NCBI GenBank assembly: GCA_028279865.1
Contig: JANQMV010000050.1
Span: forward strand, 1-64,000
DNA length: 64,000 nucleotides
Direction of reading: 5' to 3'
Source of the DNA: Candidatus Altimarinota bacterium
GTDB taxonomy: Bacteria; Patescibacteriota; Gracilibacteria; JANQMV01
The position numbers and the translations under genes are program-made. Each line of letters opens with the position of its first letter. Position 1 is the first letter of the stretch. Of this stretch, positions 1-9,753 are shown in pieces. The notes beneath the pieces are model-generated. The model was given only the letters and a program-made list of their open reading frames with translations, made no database searches and had not been told where the DNA came from.

Positions 1-176
1 GAGGTGTAAAATCAGAGAATTCATTGTATAAACTACTGAAAATACTCTTTTATTTTAGAAAATACAAATGACAGACACAGGTTTTTGCAACAGTGCCGAT
101 TTTTTGGGGTTGTCTTTTTTTGGAAATCGAGTAGAATATACTTCATTTTAATTTCATTACTCATTGGCTGGCTAAA

Positions 177-2096
177 ATGAATATAATAAAAAAAATACGG
201 AAGAAGAAAAAACTCTTTTTATTTGTAACAGCTGTCTTGATTACAGGTGCCTATTTTGCTTTTTCCGGTAATGACGCTGAAGTTCTTGATTCTGCGCAAC
301 TGGAGACAAGCTTGGTTGTTCTTGGTGATATTCAGGAAACAGTTAAAGTGCTTGGCAAAAGTAAACTTGTTGATGAACAAAAGCTAAGATTTAATTTGCC
401 GGGTAAAATTATTGCGGTGAATTTTAGTAATGGTGACTCTGTTAAAAAAGGTGATATTATCGCTGAGCTAGATCTTTCTGATATTGAAAACGAAATTCAG
501 CAAGAAGAAATAACTTTAAAAAATGCAGAGAGAGACTTGCAAAATCTGCTTGAAGGTGACTCAGCTTTGACAATCAAAAAAGCGGAAAATGAGCTTCAAA
601 ACAGTGAGACAAGCTTAGAAATGCAAAAAAGAAGTTTGACTTTGGCACAAAGAAAACTGGATGAATCTTTGAAAAATCTTGATTTGGATTTAAGCAGAAT
701 GGAAGAAAGCCTGATTACCAAAGAAATAAATTTGAGTGATGCAAAAACCAAGCTTAATAATTTGGGTATTCATTATCATGATAATAGTGAAACAGGAGAA
801 CCTTATTTTTTAATCAGCGATTCAAACCTAGATATTGATGGGATTATTTTAACGATTAATGATGCAGTAAATAGTCTGGATTATTTGTTTGACGAGGACT
901 TAAATCAAATCTATCGTAATAGTTTGGGAATTTTGGATTCGACAACTTTAAGTATTGCCAAGGTAAGCTATCGTAAATCCGTCATTGAAGAGGAAAAAAT
1001 TAAAACAGAGTTTAAAGAAATTTATAATAAAAAACTCACACGAACTGAATTAAATGCTTTTTTTGACAACTTAAAAATGGTTTTGAAAGTTTTATCCGTT
1101 GCTGCAAACGATTCATACGAATTGCTGGAAAAGACTACGACAAGTGAATCCTTTTCTCAGGCTAGTTTGGACTCTCTCAAATCTTCTTTTTCGAGCTTAA
1201 AATCAACGATTGAGGAAAAAATCAGAACAGTAGAGCAGTTTGGTGATGAAATTTTACAGATTCAAGAAGAATATCGCTTAGCAAAAACTGCCTTTAAATC
1301 AGTCGAAGAGGATTTAGAGAAGCTAAAAATAGCAACACCTCGTTTAAAAGAAGACGAAAAACTTGCTTTTGAAAAAGCAGAAAATGAATATTATGATTCG
1401 CTAAAAGCGCTTCCTCAAGAAGCAGAAAATGTGGAAAATTTAAAGAAAAAGGAATTACAAGCGATTGAACGAGCGAGAAATGCAATTTTTTTACAGAAAT
1501 TAGTCTTGGAAAAGGCAAAGAAAAACATTTCAAAATATAAACTCACAGCTCCATTTGACGGCGTGGTGAGAAAAATTGATTTTAAAGTAGGGGACAACTT
1601 GACTAATGACGAGGAAAAATATGCTTATTTGGAAAATCCTAACATTTTAAAAATCACGATTAGCCTAGATCAAGTTGAAGCAGTAAAAGTTCTGCGAGGG
1701 CAAGAGGCAGAAATTGTTTTTGATGCCTTGCCTAAAAAAGTTTTTGTAGGGAAGATTGATGAAATTAACCAATCTCCTACAAATAAAGAAGGTATTGCTA
1801 CATATGAGGCAAATCTTACCTTAGAGACAAAAGGAGAAAGAATTTTCTCAGGAATGAGTGCGAATGTAACAATTTCCGTTAATGAAAAAAAGGATATTTT
1901 GACTTTGCCGATACTGGCTGTTCAAGATAATTTTGTCAAAAAAATGATTAATGGCGAAGGGGTTGAAACTCCTGTGGAAGTTGGCATTGATAATGGAGTT
2001 GAGATTGAAATTCTTTCCGGACTCGAAGAAGGAGATGAAGTGATTGTGCTTGATTATACAGTTTTAGATAGCTTAATGGAGCCTAACTATTATTAG
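177..2096 (+). CDS. HlyD/MacA-like periplasmic adaptor subunit of an ABC export system
   Basis: Membrane-fusion (adaptor) protein that would couple an inner-membrane MacB-type transporter to an extracytoplasmic partner. The N-terminus has a basic stretch and one membrane segment (about residues 13-30). It is followed by a biotinyl/lipoyl-like half (around residues 70-100, with the motif NGDSVKKGDIIAELD), a very long predicted coiled coil (about 105-445), the second lipoyl half (APFDGVVRKIDFKVGD), and a beta-barrel region ending near VQDNFVKKM. At 639 residues it is much longer than typical MacA (about 370) because of the extended coiled-coil hairpin. It is followed within 15 bases by the ATPase and permease genes, so the three form one operon. 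The substrate cannot be read from the sequence. A CPR cell is expected to lack a Gram-negative outer membrane, so the long hairpin may span the cell wall or S-layer; that is inference. Confidence 0.9.
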   Translation: MNIIKKIRKKKKLFLFVTAVLITGAYFAFSGNDAEVLDSAQLETSLVVLGDIQETVKVLGKSKLVDEQKLRFNLPGKIIAVNFSNGDSVKKGDIIAELDLSDIENEIQQEEITLKNAERDLQNLLEGDSALTIKKAENELQNSETSLEMQKRSLTLAQRKLDESLKNLDLDLSRMEESLITKEINLSDAKTKLNNLGIHYHDNSETGEPYFLISDSNLDIDGIILTINDAVNSLDYLFDEDLNQIYRNSLGILDSTTLSIAKVSYRKSVIEEEKIKTEFKEIYNKKLTRTELNAFFDNLKMVLKVLSVAANDSYELLEKTTTSESFSQASLDSLKSSFSSLKSTIEEKIRTVEQFGDEILQIQEEYRLAKTAFKSVEEDLEKLKIATPRLKEDEKLAFEKAENEYYDSLKALPQEAENVENLKKKELQAIERARNAIFLQKLVLEKAKKNISKYKLTAPFDGVVRKIDFKVGDNLTNDEEKYAYLENPNILKITISLDQVEAVKVLRGQEAEIVFDALPKKVFVGKIDEINQSPTNKEGIATYEANLTLETKGERIFSGMSANVTISVNEKKDILTLPILAVQDNFVKKMINGEGVETPVEVGIDNGVEIEILSGLEEGDEVIVLDYTVLDSLMEPNYY

Positions 2097-2105
2097 TTTT
2101 AAAAA

Positions 2106-2765
2106 ATGATTGAATTAAAAAAAATAAAAAAGAGCTATTCTCTGGGGAAGCAGAATATTCTGGTTTTAAAAGGAATTTCTCTTAAAATTAATAAAGGTGA
2201 GTTTGTTGCGATTATGGGTAAATCCGGTTCGGGTAAGTCAACTTTGATGAATATGATCGGTATGCTGGATACGCCGAATTCGGGTGAATACCTTTTTGAG
2301 CACCAAAGTGTTGAGAATTTAGATGATGACAAGCAGGCCAAAGTGCGCGGAGAAAAAATTGGTTTTGTTTTTCAGTCATACAATCTGCTTTCACGTGTTC
2401 CTGCTTTTAAGCAGGTTGCTTTGCCTTTGATGTATCAGGGAATTGGTCGTGAGAAACAGAAACAAAGAGCGAAAGAGGTTTTAAAAGAGGTGGGCTTGGC
2501 AGACAAAATGTATAATTTACCTAATGAGTTGTCTGGAGGGCAACAGCAGCGCGTAGCAATTGCCAGGGCGATAGCTGCAAAGCCTTCTGTTTTGCTTGCG
2601 GATGAACCGACAGGGGCGCTTGATTCGAAAACAGGTGAGGATGTTATGAATTTTTTTACAAAATTACATCAACAAGGGAAGACAATTATACTTATAACGC
2701 ATGATGAAAAAGTCGCTAATTTTGCTTCCCGTCAAATTTTACTGAAGGACGGTATGATTATTTAA
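2106..2765 (+). CDS. ABC transporter ATP-binding protein, MacB/LolD type
   Basis: Cytoplasmic ATPase that powers the MacB-like permease encoded just downstream. All nucleotide-binding motifs are present: Walker [10 protein letters not shown] near residue 38, Q-loop in FVFQSYN, signature [14 protein letters not shown] near 142, Walker [13 protein letters not shown], and the H-loop ITHD. At 219 residues it matches stand-alone ATPases of the LolD/MacB-N family. It starts 9 bases after the adaptor stop and ends 15 bases before the permease, an operon arrangement seen in many MacAB-like efflux and peptide-export systems. Confidence 0.95.
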   Translation: MIELKKIKKSYSLGKQNILVLKGISLKINKGEFVAIMGKSGSGKSTLMNMIGMLDTPNSGEYLFEHQSVENLDDDKQAKVRGEKIGFVFQSYNLLSRVPAFKQVALPLMYQGIGREKQKQRAKEVLKEVGLADKMYNLPNELSGGQQQRVAIARAIAAKPSVLLADEPTGALDSKTGEDVMNFFTKLHQQGKTIILITHDEKVANFASRQILLKDGMII

Positions 2766-2780
2766 TCATAAATTAAAAAG

Positions 2781-4007
2781 ATGAATTTTTTTGAAAATAT
2801 TTTAAATGCCTTTACAGTAATTAAAACCAATAAAATGAGATCGGTTTTAACGACTCTTGGTATTATTATTGGAGTTATGTCGGTTACTGTTATGGTTTCT
2901 TTGGGCGAGTCCGCACAGAAGGAAATGACTCAAGGTCTAGAGGAAAAAACAAATTTATTGCAAATTCGACAGGGCAATCCTATGAGGTTTTCGATGGATG
3001 CGTTTGAATTTGAAGGAGAAAAACGGCAGCCACAGGATTTAACAAATGCTGATGTTGCGGCAATCCAAGAAAATGACCAGATCTTAAAAATTTCACCGGA
3101 AATAAACAATTATGAAGAAGTGATTACCCCTTCAAAGAAGTTTAATACAAAAGTTGCAGGTGTATTACCTGCTGCTAAAGATGTTGCGAATTTTAGTTTA
3201 AAAGCGGGTTTGTTTATTAGCCAGCAAGATCAGGATGCAGAAGATAAGGTTGCAGTTTTGGGAGCATTTGCTGCACAAAATCTCTTTGGAAAACAAAATC
3301 CGCTTGGAAAAAATGTTATCATTAAGAATAGTGTTTTTAAGGTAATCGGTGTCTTGGAGCAAAAAGAAAATACCGGCTGGGGAAATAATGAGAATGCCGT
3401 TGTTTTAATTCCTTTATCAACAGCTCAAAACAGGCTTTTTGGCAAAAAAAGTTTGTCGCTTATTTCTGTTCTGATCAAAGATGGCGCAAATATTAAGGAA
3501 GCTAAACATAAAATTACTTATGCTTTATTGAGGGAGCATAAAATACCTAACATAAATAAAATGGATTTTAATGTTTATGATAACAGTGAAATGATTAAAA
3601 TGTTTGACAAGATTAACAAGACAATGACATTTTTTTTGACAGCAATTGGTGGAATTTCTTTGCTGGTGGGAGGGATTGGCGTTATGAATATTATGTTGGT
3701 TAGTGTCACAGAAAGAACCAGAGAGATTGGTATTAGAAAAGCAGTCGGTGCACGAAGAAGAAGTATTTTATTACAATTTTTAATAGAGGCTGTCTTTTTA
3801 AGTGTATTGGGTGGCTTAATTGGTATTTTATTAAGTTACGTTGTTATCATTTTGATAAAAACGTTTTCACCGCTCAGTGCTTCTCTTTCGACAAACGCAA
3901 TGATGATTTCTCTCTCTTTTTCTTTTCTTGTGGGAATTTTCTTTGGAATTTATCCTGCGAATAAAGCTTCAAAACTAAAACCAATTGATGCATTGCGTTT
4001 TGAGTAG
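2781..4007 (+). CDS. MacB/FtsX-family ABC transporter permease
   Basis: Membrane subunit of the export system. It has the classical MacB order: one N-terminal transmembrane helix (about residues 20-45, preceded by the motif NKMRSVLTTLGIIIGV), a large extracytoplasmic MacB periplasmic core domain (about 50-270), and three C-terminal helices of the FtsX domain (about 285-400) with the conserved segment TERTREIGIRKAVGAR. It ends with the family-typical PANKASKLKPIDALRFE. At 408 residues it is the usual size for a permease without a fused ATPase. It is the last gene of the three-gene operon; the next gene is convergent. Confidence 0.93.
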   Translation: MNFFENILNAFTVIKTNKMRSVLTTLGIIIGVMSVTVMVSLGESAQKEMTQGLEEKTNLLQIRQGNPMRFSMDAFEFEGEKRQPQDLTNADVAAIQENDQILKISPEINNYEEVITPSKKFNTKVAGVLPAAKDVANFSLKAGLFISQQDQDAEDKVAVLGAFAAQNLFGKQNPLGKNVIIKNSVFKVIGVLEQKENTGWGNNENAVVLIPLSTAQNRLFGKKSLSLISVLIKDGANIKEAKHKITYALLREHKIPNINKMDFNVYDNSEMIKMFDKINKTMTFFLTAIGGISLLVGGIGVMNIMLVSVTERTREIGIRKAVGARRRSILLQFLIEAVFLSVLGGLIGILLSYVVIILIKTFSPLSASLSTNAMMISLSFSFLVGIFFGIYPANKASKLKPIDALRFE

Positions 4008-4050
4008 CTAAAGTCTTTTTTGAGGGAGAGCTTTTTTGCTTTTGAATAAT

Positions 4051-6348
4051 CTAGTTGGTATGATCTACTTCGTGTTTACAGACGCTACATTGATTGACTT
4101 TCTTGTTTTTTTCAGTCATCAAGCCTCCACACTCCGGACACTTTTCTTTAATTGGTCTGTTCCAAATTGCGTATTTACAGTCAGGATAGCGCTCACAACT
4201 AAAAAATAATTTTCCTTTTTTAGAGTGTCTCTCGACAATATCTCCCTTTTGACAATCGGGACACTTGACTTTTGTTGAAACGATAATTGGCTTAGAACCT
4301 TTACATTTTGGGTAATTTTCACAGGCTAAAAATTTGCCGAAACGTCCTGAACGTACAACCATTTTTTTGCCACATTTCGGACATTTTTCATTGGCATACT
4401 CTTGGGCAAGCTTTTCTGCCGCCTCAGCATCTTCATTTAAGGGTCTGGCATTTTTACAATTTGGATATCCTGAACAAGACAAGAATTTTCCAAAACGTGA
4501 AAGCTTGATGACCATAGGCTCTCCGCATTTTTCACAAATTTCATCAGTTTCTTCATTGACAATGTCCTGCTTTTGCACTGTTTTTGTTTTTTCAATTACT
4601 AATTTTTCAAAAGGATCGTAAAAGCTGCGCAGCCAAGGTATCCACTTTACTTTTCCTTCGGCAATTTCATCCAGATGGTTTTCCATCTTAGCGGTGAAAT
4701 GTACATCGACAATGTCGTTAAAATGTTTTTCCAAGACATCTGTTACCACAAATGCAGTGTCTGTTGCTTTGAGTTGTTTTTCTATTTTTTCGACATAACC
4801 GCGAGATATAATTGTGGTGATGGTGGGAGCGTATGTTGACGGTCTGCCAACACCTTCTTCTTCCATCTTTTTTACTAAAGAAGCTTCCGTGTAACGAGCA
4901 GGAGGCTTGGTAAAATGTTGTTTTGATTCTAATTTTTCCAATCCGAATTCTTCGCCAATTTTGACGGCAGGTAGAATTTTTTCGGTGTAAGTGTTTTTTT
5001 TGTTATCATGATCAGTACCTTCTAGGTAAACTTTCATAAAACCATCAAAAAGAATTGTTTGACCGTTTGCACGAAAAATATATTCATTTTTTAAGCCTTT
5101 TTTTTCTGCTTTGACGTCAATGGCAACACGTTTAAATTTGGCTTGTGCCATTTGTGTTGCCAGAGTTCTTTTCCAGATTAATTTATAAAGTTTCAATTCA
5201 TCAGTTTCCAAATACTTTGTTACTTGCTCAGGAGAACGAGTAAGGACAGTTGGACGAATCGCTTCATGAGCTTCTTGCGCTCCTTTTGTTTTTGTTTTGT
5301 ATTTTCTTGATTTTGGAAGTGTATATTCCTTACCATATTTTTTTTCGATGACTATTTTCGCTTCCTTGATTGCAGTGTCCGATAAATTGACAGAGTCTGT
5401 ACGCATATAGGTTATTAGACCGGAACTTCCTTCATCTCCCAAATCTTTACCTTCATATAATTTTTGTGCAACCATCATGGTTTTTTTCACAGAAAACCCA
5501 AGTTTACGAGCAGCTTCTTGCTGTAATGTTGAAGTTGTGAAGGGAGGAGCGGGATTTTTTTTAACCTCTTTTTCCGTTGTATTGTTCACAATATACTTGG
5601 CCTGTTCAATCTCTTTAAGGACTTTATTTGTTTCTTTTTTATTCGTTAATTTGGCTTTTTTACCATTAATTTTGTTTAAATCAGATTCAATTAAGAAAGA
5701 AACTTTGTTCTTTTTGAAAAATGCTTTGATATCCCAGTACTCTTCCGGCTTAAAAGCTTTGATTTCCTTTTCCCGATCAACGACAAGCTTAACAGCTGCA
5801 CTTTGTACTCGCCCTGCTGAAAGTCCGAAGCGAATTTTTGACCATAAAAAAGGTGAGAGTTTGTAACCGACCAGCCTGTCTAAAATACGACGTGCTTGCT
5901 GAGCATTGACTAAATCAGTATCTATCTTGCGTGAATTTTTAAGTGAATTTAAAATTGCACTTTTGGTTATTTCATGAAAAACAATTCTTTCTACCTCGTT
6001 TGTTTTTTTAGGTTTTAGAATTTCTAATAAATGCCAGCCGATTGCTTCTCCTTCACGGTCCTCATCCGTTGCGATCCAGATTTTGGTGTTTTGATCCATT
6101 AAGCTTTTTAATTTCATTACTTTTTTCTTTTTCGCAGGTGTAATGACATATAATGGTTCAAAATCTTTTTCAACATTAACCCCTAGTGTAGCGTAACTAA
6201 GTTTTTGTTGTGTTTTTGGAAGGTCAGCTTTTTTGTTAGGTAGATCACGTACATGCCCATTGGAAGATTCAACGGTATAAGCTTTTCCTAAAAATTTTTT
6301 GATAATTTTGGCTTTTGTGGGTGATTCAACAATAACGAGATTTTTCAT
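4051..6348 (-). CDS. topA: DNA topoisomerase I
   Basis: Type IA topoisomerase that relaxes negatively supercoiled DNA. The N-terminal Toprim domain starts NLVIVESPTKAKIIKKFLG and carries the acidic triad region TDEDREGEAIGWHL. The catalytic tyrosine lies in GLITYMRTDS, followed by the DNA-binding segment EAHEAIRPT. The C-terminal part has zinc-finger modules with CxxC pairs (CEKCGEP, CPKCGKK, CPDCQKG, CPECGGL), the last apparently with only an SVCKHE remnant of its second pair. At 765 residues it is a normal bacterial length with about four fingers. No in-frame TGA occurs in this glycine-rich gene, a strong contrast to the surface genes at 7-17 kb. Confidence 0.97.
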   Translation of the reverse strand: MKNLVIVESPTKAKIIKKFLGKAYTVESSNGHVRDLPNKKADLPKTQQKLSYATLGVNVEKDFEPLYVITPAKKKKVMKLKSLMDQNTKIWIATDEDREGEAIGWHLLEILKPKKTNEVERIVFHEITKSAILNSLKNSRKIDTDLVNAQQARRILDRLVGYKLSPFLWSKIRFGLSAGRVQSAAVKLVVDREKEIKAFKPEEYWDIKAFFKKNKVSFLIESDLNKINGKKAKLTNKKETNKVLKEIEQAKYIVNNTTEKEVKKNPAPPFTTSTLQQEAARKLGFSVKKTMMVAQKLYEGKDLGDEGSSGLITYMRTDSVNLSDTAIKEAKIVIEKKYGKEYTLPKSRKYKTKTKGAQEAHEAIRPTVLTRSPEQVTKYLETDELKLYKLIWKRTLATQMAQAKFKRVAIDVKAEKKGLKNEYIFRANGQTILFDGFMKVYLEGTDHDNKKNTYTEKILPAVKIGEEFGLEKLESKQHFTKPPARYTEASLVKKMEEEGVGRPSTYAPTITTIISRGYVEKIEKQLKATDTAFVVTDVLEKHFNDIVDVHFTAKMENHLDEIAEGKVKWIPWLRSFYDPFEKLVIEKTKTVQKQDIVNEETDEICEKCGEPMVIKLSRFGKFLSCSGYPNCKNARPLNEDAEAAEKLAQEYANEKCPKCGKKMVVRSGRFGKFLACENYPKCKGSKPIIVSTKVKCPDCQKGDIVERHSKKGKLFFSCERYPDCKYAIWNRPIKEKCPECGGLMTEKNKKVNQCSVCKHEVDHTN

Positions 6349-6574
6349 ATAAAGGATTTAGAAGATTAGACTTATTAATTTGAAAAATATTGGCTTTTGA
6401 AACGCTTTTTTTCTAAGTTAAGCAGAGTAATTTTACTTGCTAAGCTTTTCATGTAAACTGACTGAAAGCATAACAAAACGTAATAAAATTTGTCAAAAAG
6501 ATATTTTTCGACACGATCTTTTAGCTTTGGCAAGCGATATTTCCCCTTTTTTCCTGTTTTTTCCGCTAAAATAC

Positions 6575-6602
6575 TTGCTTTTTTCAAAACTAGTACTAGT
6601 AT
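6575..6602 (+). promoter_or_regulatory. Possible sigma-70-type promoter for the HU gene
   Basis: TTGCTT and TAGTAT hexamers are separated by 16 bases, about 45 bases upstream of the HU start codon. A TATTAT overlapping the second box offers an alternative -10. The rest of the 296-base gap between topA and HU holds no convincing gene; two short overlapping open frames there have low-complexity, non-family-like products. Confidence 0.35.
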
Positions 6603-6644
6603 TATCAGTAGTTAAGCTATTTTATATTTTTAATCTAAATCATT

Positions 6645-6920
6645 ATGACTAAGCAAGATTTAGTGAACGCAATCGCAAGTTCTGCAGGACTTACAAAAAA
6701 AGCTGCTGGAGATGCTCTAGAAGCAGTAATTGGATCAATTACTGGAGAGTTGAAAAAAGGAAACAATGTTACTATTACTGGTTTCGGAACTTTCCGTGTT
6801 TCTGCAAGAGCTGCTAGAACTGGTGTTAACCCAAGAAATCCATCTGAAAAAATTAAAATTCCAGCAATGAAACTTCCTGCATTTAAAGCTGGTAAATCTT
6901 TAAAAGATGCTGTTAGATAG
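6645..6920 (+). CDS. HU/IHF-family DNA-binding protein
   Basis: Small histone-like nucleoid protein. It has the full HU fold: N-terminal helices (TKQDLVNAIASSAGLTKKAA), the conserved GFGTF turn, then the DNA-binding arm with the family motif GVNPRNPSEKIKIPA and the closing segment PAFKAGKSLKDAV. At 91 residues it is exactly the usual size. It is monocistronic and followed by a strong intrinsic terminator. The codons are enriched in the sort seen in highly expressed genes (GGA, GCT, AAA), consistent with an abundant protein. Confidence 0.95.
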   Translation: MTKQDLVNAIASSAGLTKKAAGDALEAVIGSITGELKKGNNVTITGFGTFRVSARAARTGVNPRNPSEKIKIPAMKLPAFKAGKSLKDAVR

Positions 6921-6948
6921 TCAGTACTTTTTCAAAAAAGCTATGTTA

Positions 6949-6980
6949 AACTCCCTTCCACTTTAGAGGGGAGTTTTTTT
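6949..6980 (+). terminator. Intrinsic terminator after HU gene
   Basis: A seven-base stem AACTCCC / GGGAGTT with a 13-base loop is followed directly by a run of T residues. It lies 29 bases downstream of the HU stop. Confidence 0.85.
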
Positions 6981-7067
6981 GTGACATGATTTTTTAGCTT
7001 AGTCAAGAGGAGTTAAATTGATTTTTAAACTAAAATCTGATATTATGCAGGGAATTTAAAAAAATTA

Positions 7068-9734
7068 ATGATGAATACGAAAAATAAAATTTGTTTGCTA
7101 GTACTTTTTTTGCCCTGTTTTGCATTAATGTTAATTTTTACTCTTAAGGCAGAGATGGTCTTGGCTGATTATCCCACTGTTGTTACGCTTGATTGTAATG
7201 ATACGAGTGTTGCAGCTGGATGGTATAAAAGCTATGGAAACAGGTGTGGCGATATAGGGGGGCTTAATTATTGGAATGCATCGATTCTTAATGACGGAGA
7301 GAGTAATGCATATGGTGCTTTTTTAGATTCTTATAAGAGAGATTGTTGTAATGCTTTAAACCTTGGTACTAGTAGTCAGTGTGGAGACGAGGCATATCGT
7401 AATGCATTGAATATTGATATTGAACAATGTAATGATGTCGCATTGTGTAACCCGGGAGATGATTATATCGCACAAACTACAACGTGTGCTGAGGAAAAAG
7501 AAGACATGCTTCTTGTTTGTGATGATAATTTACAAACAAATCAAAATTTTCGTTGTGGTGTTTTTTGCGGCGGTTTTCAGGAAACAGTTGATTGGAATGC
7601 GTATAATGAAAATGAGTGTGCTCCTGAATCGGCTAACTGAGTCGTATGTAACTTTGCTCAAGCAGGCGATTATCAGTTTACAGCAACTCCACGTAATGTT
7701 TTTTCTGAATGCAGACAGACAACATTTTCCATTTCCGTAGGATCGTGATCGGGAAACGGAGGCAGTAGTTCGTGAGGTAACACTTCTTCTTGTAGTTCGA
7801 GTAATTTATCGTCTTGTAATAGTTCGAATTGTGCAGGTGCATGATGATATTGGTGCACAAGTAGTAGTAGTTGCGTTGCTTCTTCTTCTAATTGTTCAAA
7901 CACTTCTTCTTGTAGTTCGAGCAATTTACCATCTTGTGATAGTTCGAATTGTGCAGGTGCATGATGATATTGGTGTGCAAGCAGCAGTAGCTGCGTTAGC
8001 TCTTCCTCTGATTGTTCAAATGCAAGTTCTTGTGATTCTTCCAATCATTCAGCTTGCGTGAACCAAACAACGTGTGAGAATGCAAATGGTTATTGGTGTA
8101 CAGATTCTGATCCGGACAGCTGTGTTGCAGCTCAGGCAAATTGTACTACCACTGCTTCTACTCAACTTGATATTTCTTGTACTCCAAGCAGCGTTGGTGC
8201 AGGTGATTCTTTTTCCTGTCAAGAAAATAGTGATCCAAAAATTCCCGTAGCGTGGTCATTTAACGGGACAAATGCCGCCAAAGATTGTGCAGATGATTCA
8301 ACGCTTTTGACTCAAAAAACCTGTATAGTTGATGACAATTATGGAGATGGAACAATCACAGTAACTGCTGAGGCAAATTGATATACGGCTGCGAACGCTC
8401 AGGTCGTTGTAACAGAGAGAAGTTTGTCTGATTTTAGTATTACCTGTGATAATGACAAAAAAGAAGGTAAAGCCTTTACATGTTCATCAACATGTTGAGG
8501 CACGGCAGAACCTGTAACTTGGAATACCACAGAGTGTGAAACATGACCTGCGACAACGACTTCATGTACTTTTAACAGTAAAGGAGGAAAAACAATTTCC
8601 GTAACTCCGAGTGATCCAAGCTCAGATTGTCAGGCAACAGATTTGTCGATATCGATTTCTGAAGCAGAGCCTGCAGAAATTACTTGTACGTGACCTTACT
8701 ATATTAACGAACCTTTCTCATGTAGTGTAAAATGTGAAGATCAAGACGTAACAGGAACTTGGTCTATTACATCGGCTGGTACGAGTTCGTGTTCTCCTAC
8801 ATCGGGAACCTCAACACAGTGTGTAACAGATGCTGCAGCAACAGTGAGCGTTTCAGGTGCAGACAGTTGTGCAAGTATTTCAGAGTCTATCTCGTTAAGT
8901 TATCATGATTTAGCTTTGACTTGTAGTCCGACAAAAATTAATGTAGGTGAAAATTTTGCCTGTAATGCTTCAGGTGGAGATCAAAAATATCAGTGGTTTT
9001 TTCCTTCAACTGTTTCAGAGTCTTCAGGATCAACAAATGCTTTAAAAAATCTTAGCGTATCGATTAATTCACCAAATGAATATCCGAATGATGGAAAGAT
9101 TATTGTGAAAGTTCAGGATGGTTTAAATAATATAAAGGAAGTTGAACTGGAGCTTGCGCCTCCTGCAGTAGATATAAATGCTATTTATACGATAGGTAAC
9201 GCAGGTATTACAGTTTGAGCAACAGAGGATGTTTATGTCGAACTAAATGCAATTGGAGGAGTTTGAGATATTAATTCAATTCAAGCAAAATTGATTCAGG
9301 GAAGCTGTTCAAGTGTGGGTACTTGTAATTGAAGGCAGGTTTTTAATTTAGTAAATGAAAAATTAGAATTAGAAAAATCAACAACCAGTTCGTCAGGTAG
9401 TAATATTTTTAATTTGCTTTACAAGCTTTCGGTTTTGACACCGGACTATGAAGAGTTGGTTAATGGTAATTATACTTATGAAGTGACTGTTTATGATATT
9501 TACAATCAACAATCGGTTGCTTATTTGCAAACATACATTGGTATTTTGGTAGATGGTGATATTAATGGAGATCAAAGTGTCGATATCTTGGATATTGTGA
9601 AGACTGTGATGTATTACTTAAACCCAACTGAAAAACCGACTCCACAAGAAATAGCGGCAGTTGATTTTAATAACAATCAACAAATTGATTTGGTTGATGT
9701 GATTAGAGTAATTCAAGAATGAATGAAAAATTAA
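7068..9734 (+). CDS. Secreted Cys-rich multidomain protein with C-terminal dockerin-like module (TGA read as Gly)
   Basis: One open frame of about 888 codons if TGA is sense; it contains about 15 in-frame TGA codons (first at 7638) and no TAA or TAG before 9732. The N-terminus is a signal peptide (MNTKNKICLLVLFLPCFALM). A cysteine-rich part follows, including two exact-period 40-residue Ser/Cys repeats, then several Ig-like beta domains with paired cysteines (e.g. LTCSPTKINVGENFAC). The C-terminus has two dockerin-type calcium-binding repeats: DGDINGDQSVDILDIVKTVM and AVDFNNNQQIDLVDVIRVIQ. Family knowledge: dockerins bind cohesins. Three neighbouring genes encode cohesin-like domains, so this protein probably docks onto one of them outside the cell (inference). 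Under the standard code it would be split into several fragments. The last four codons after the final TGA may be a former 3' end. Confidence 0.82.
7781..8020 (+). repeat. 120-bp tandem repeat inside the dockerin-protein gene
   Basis: Two direct copies (7781-7900 and 7901-8020) of a 120-base unit, i.e. 40 codons, encode a Ser/Cys-rich module ending in a CAG-A-(TGA)(TGA)-YWC motif. A third, diverged copy follows to about 8150 and has GGT at the position of the second TGA (NANGYWC), which supports Gly for TGA. Confidence 0.85.
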
Positions 9735-9753
9735 TAAAAATAAATTCAATAAA

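Noticed and set aside
6375-6652. Two overlapping short frames upstream of HU
   Set aside because: Opposite strands, no family-like sequence, and one would overlap the HU start.
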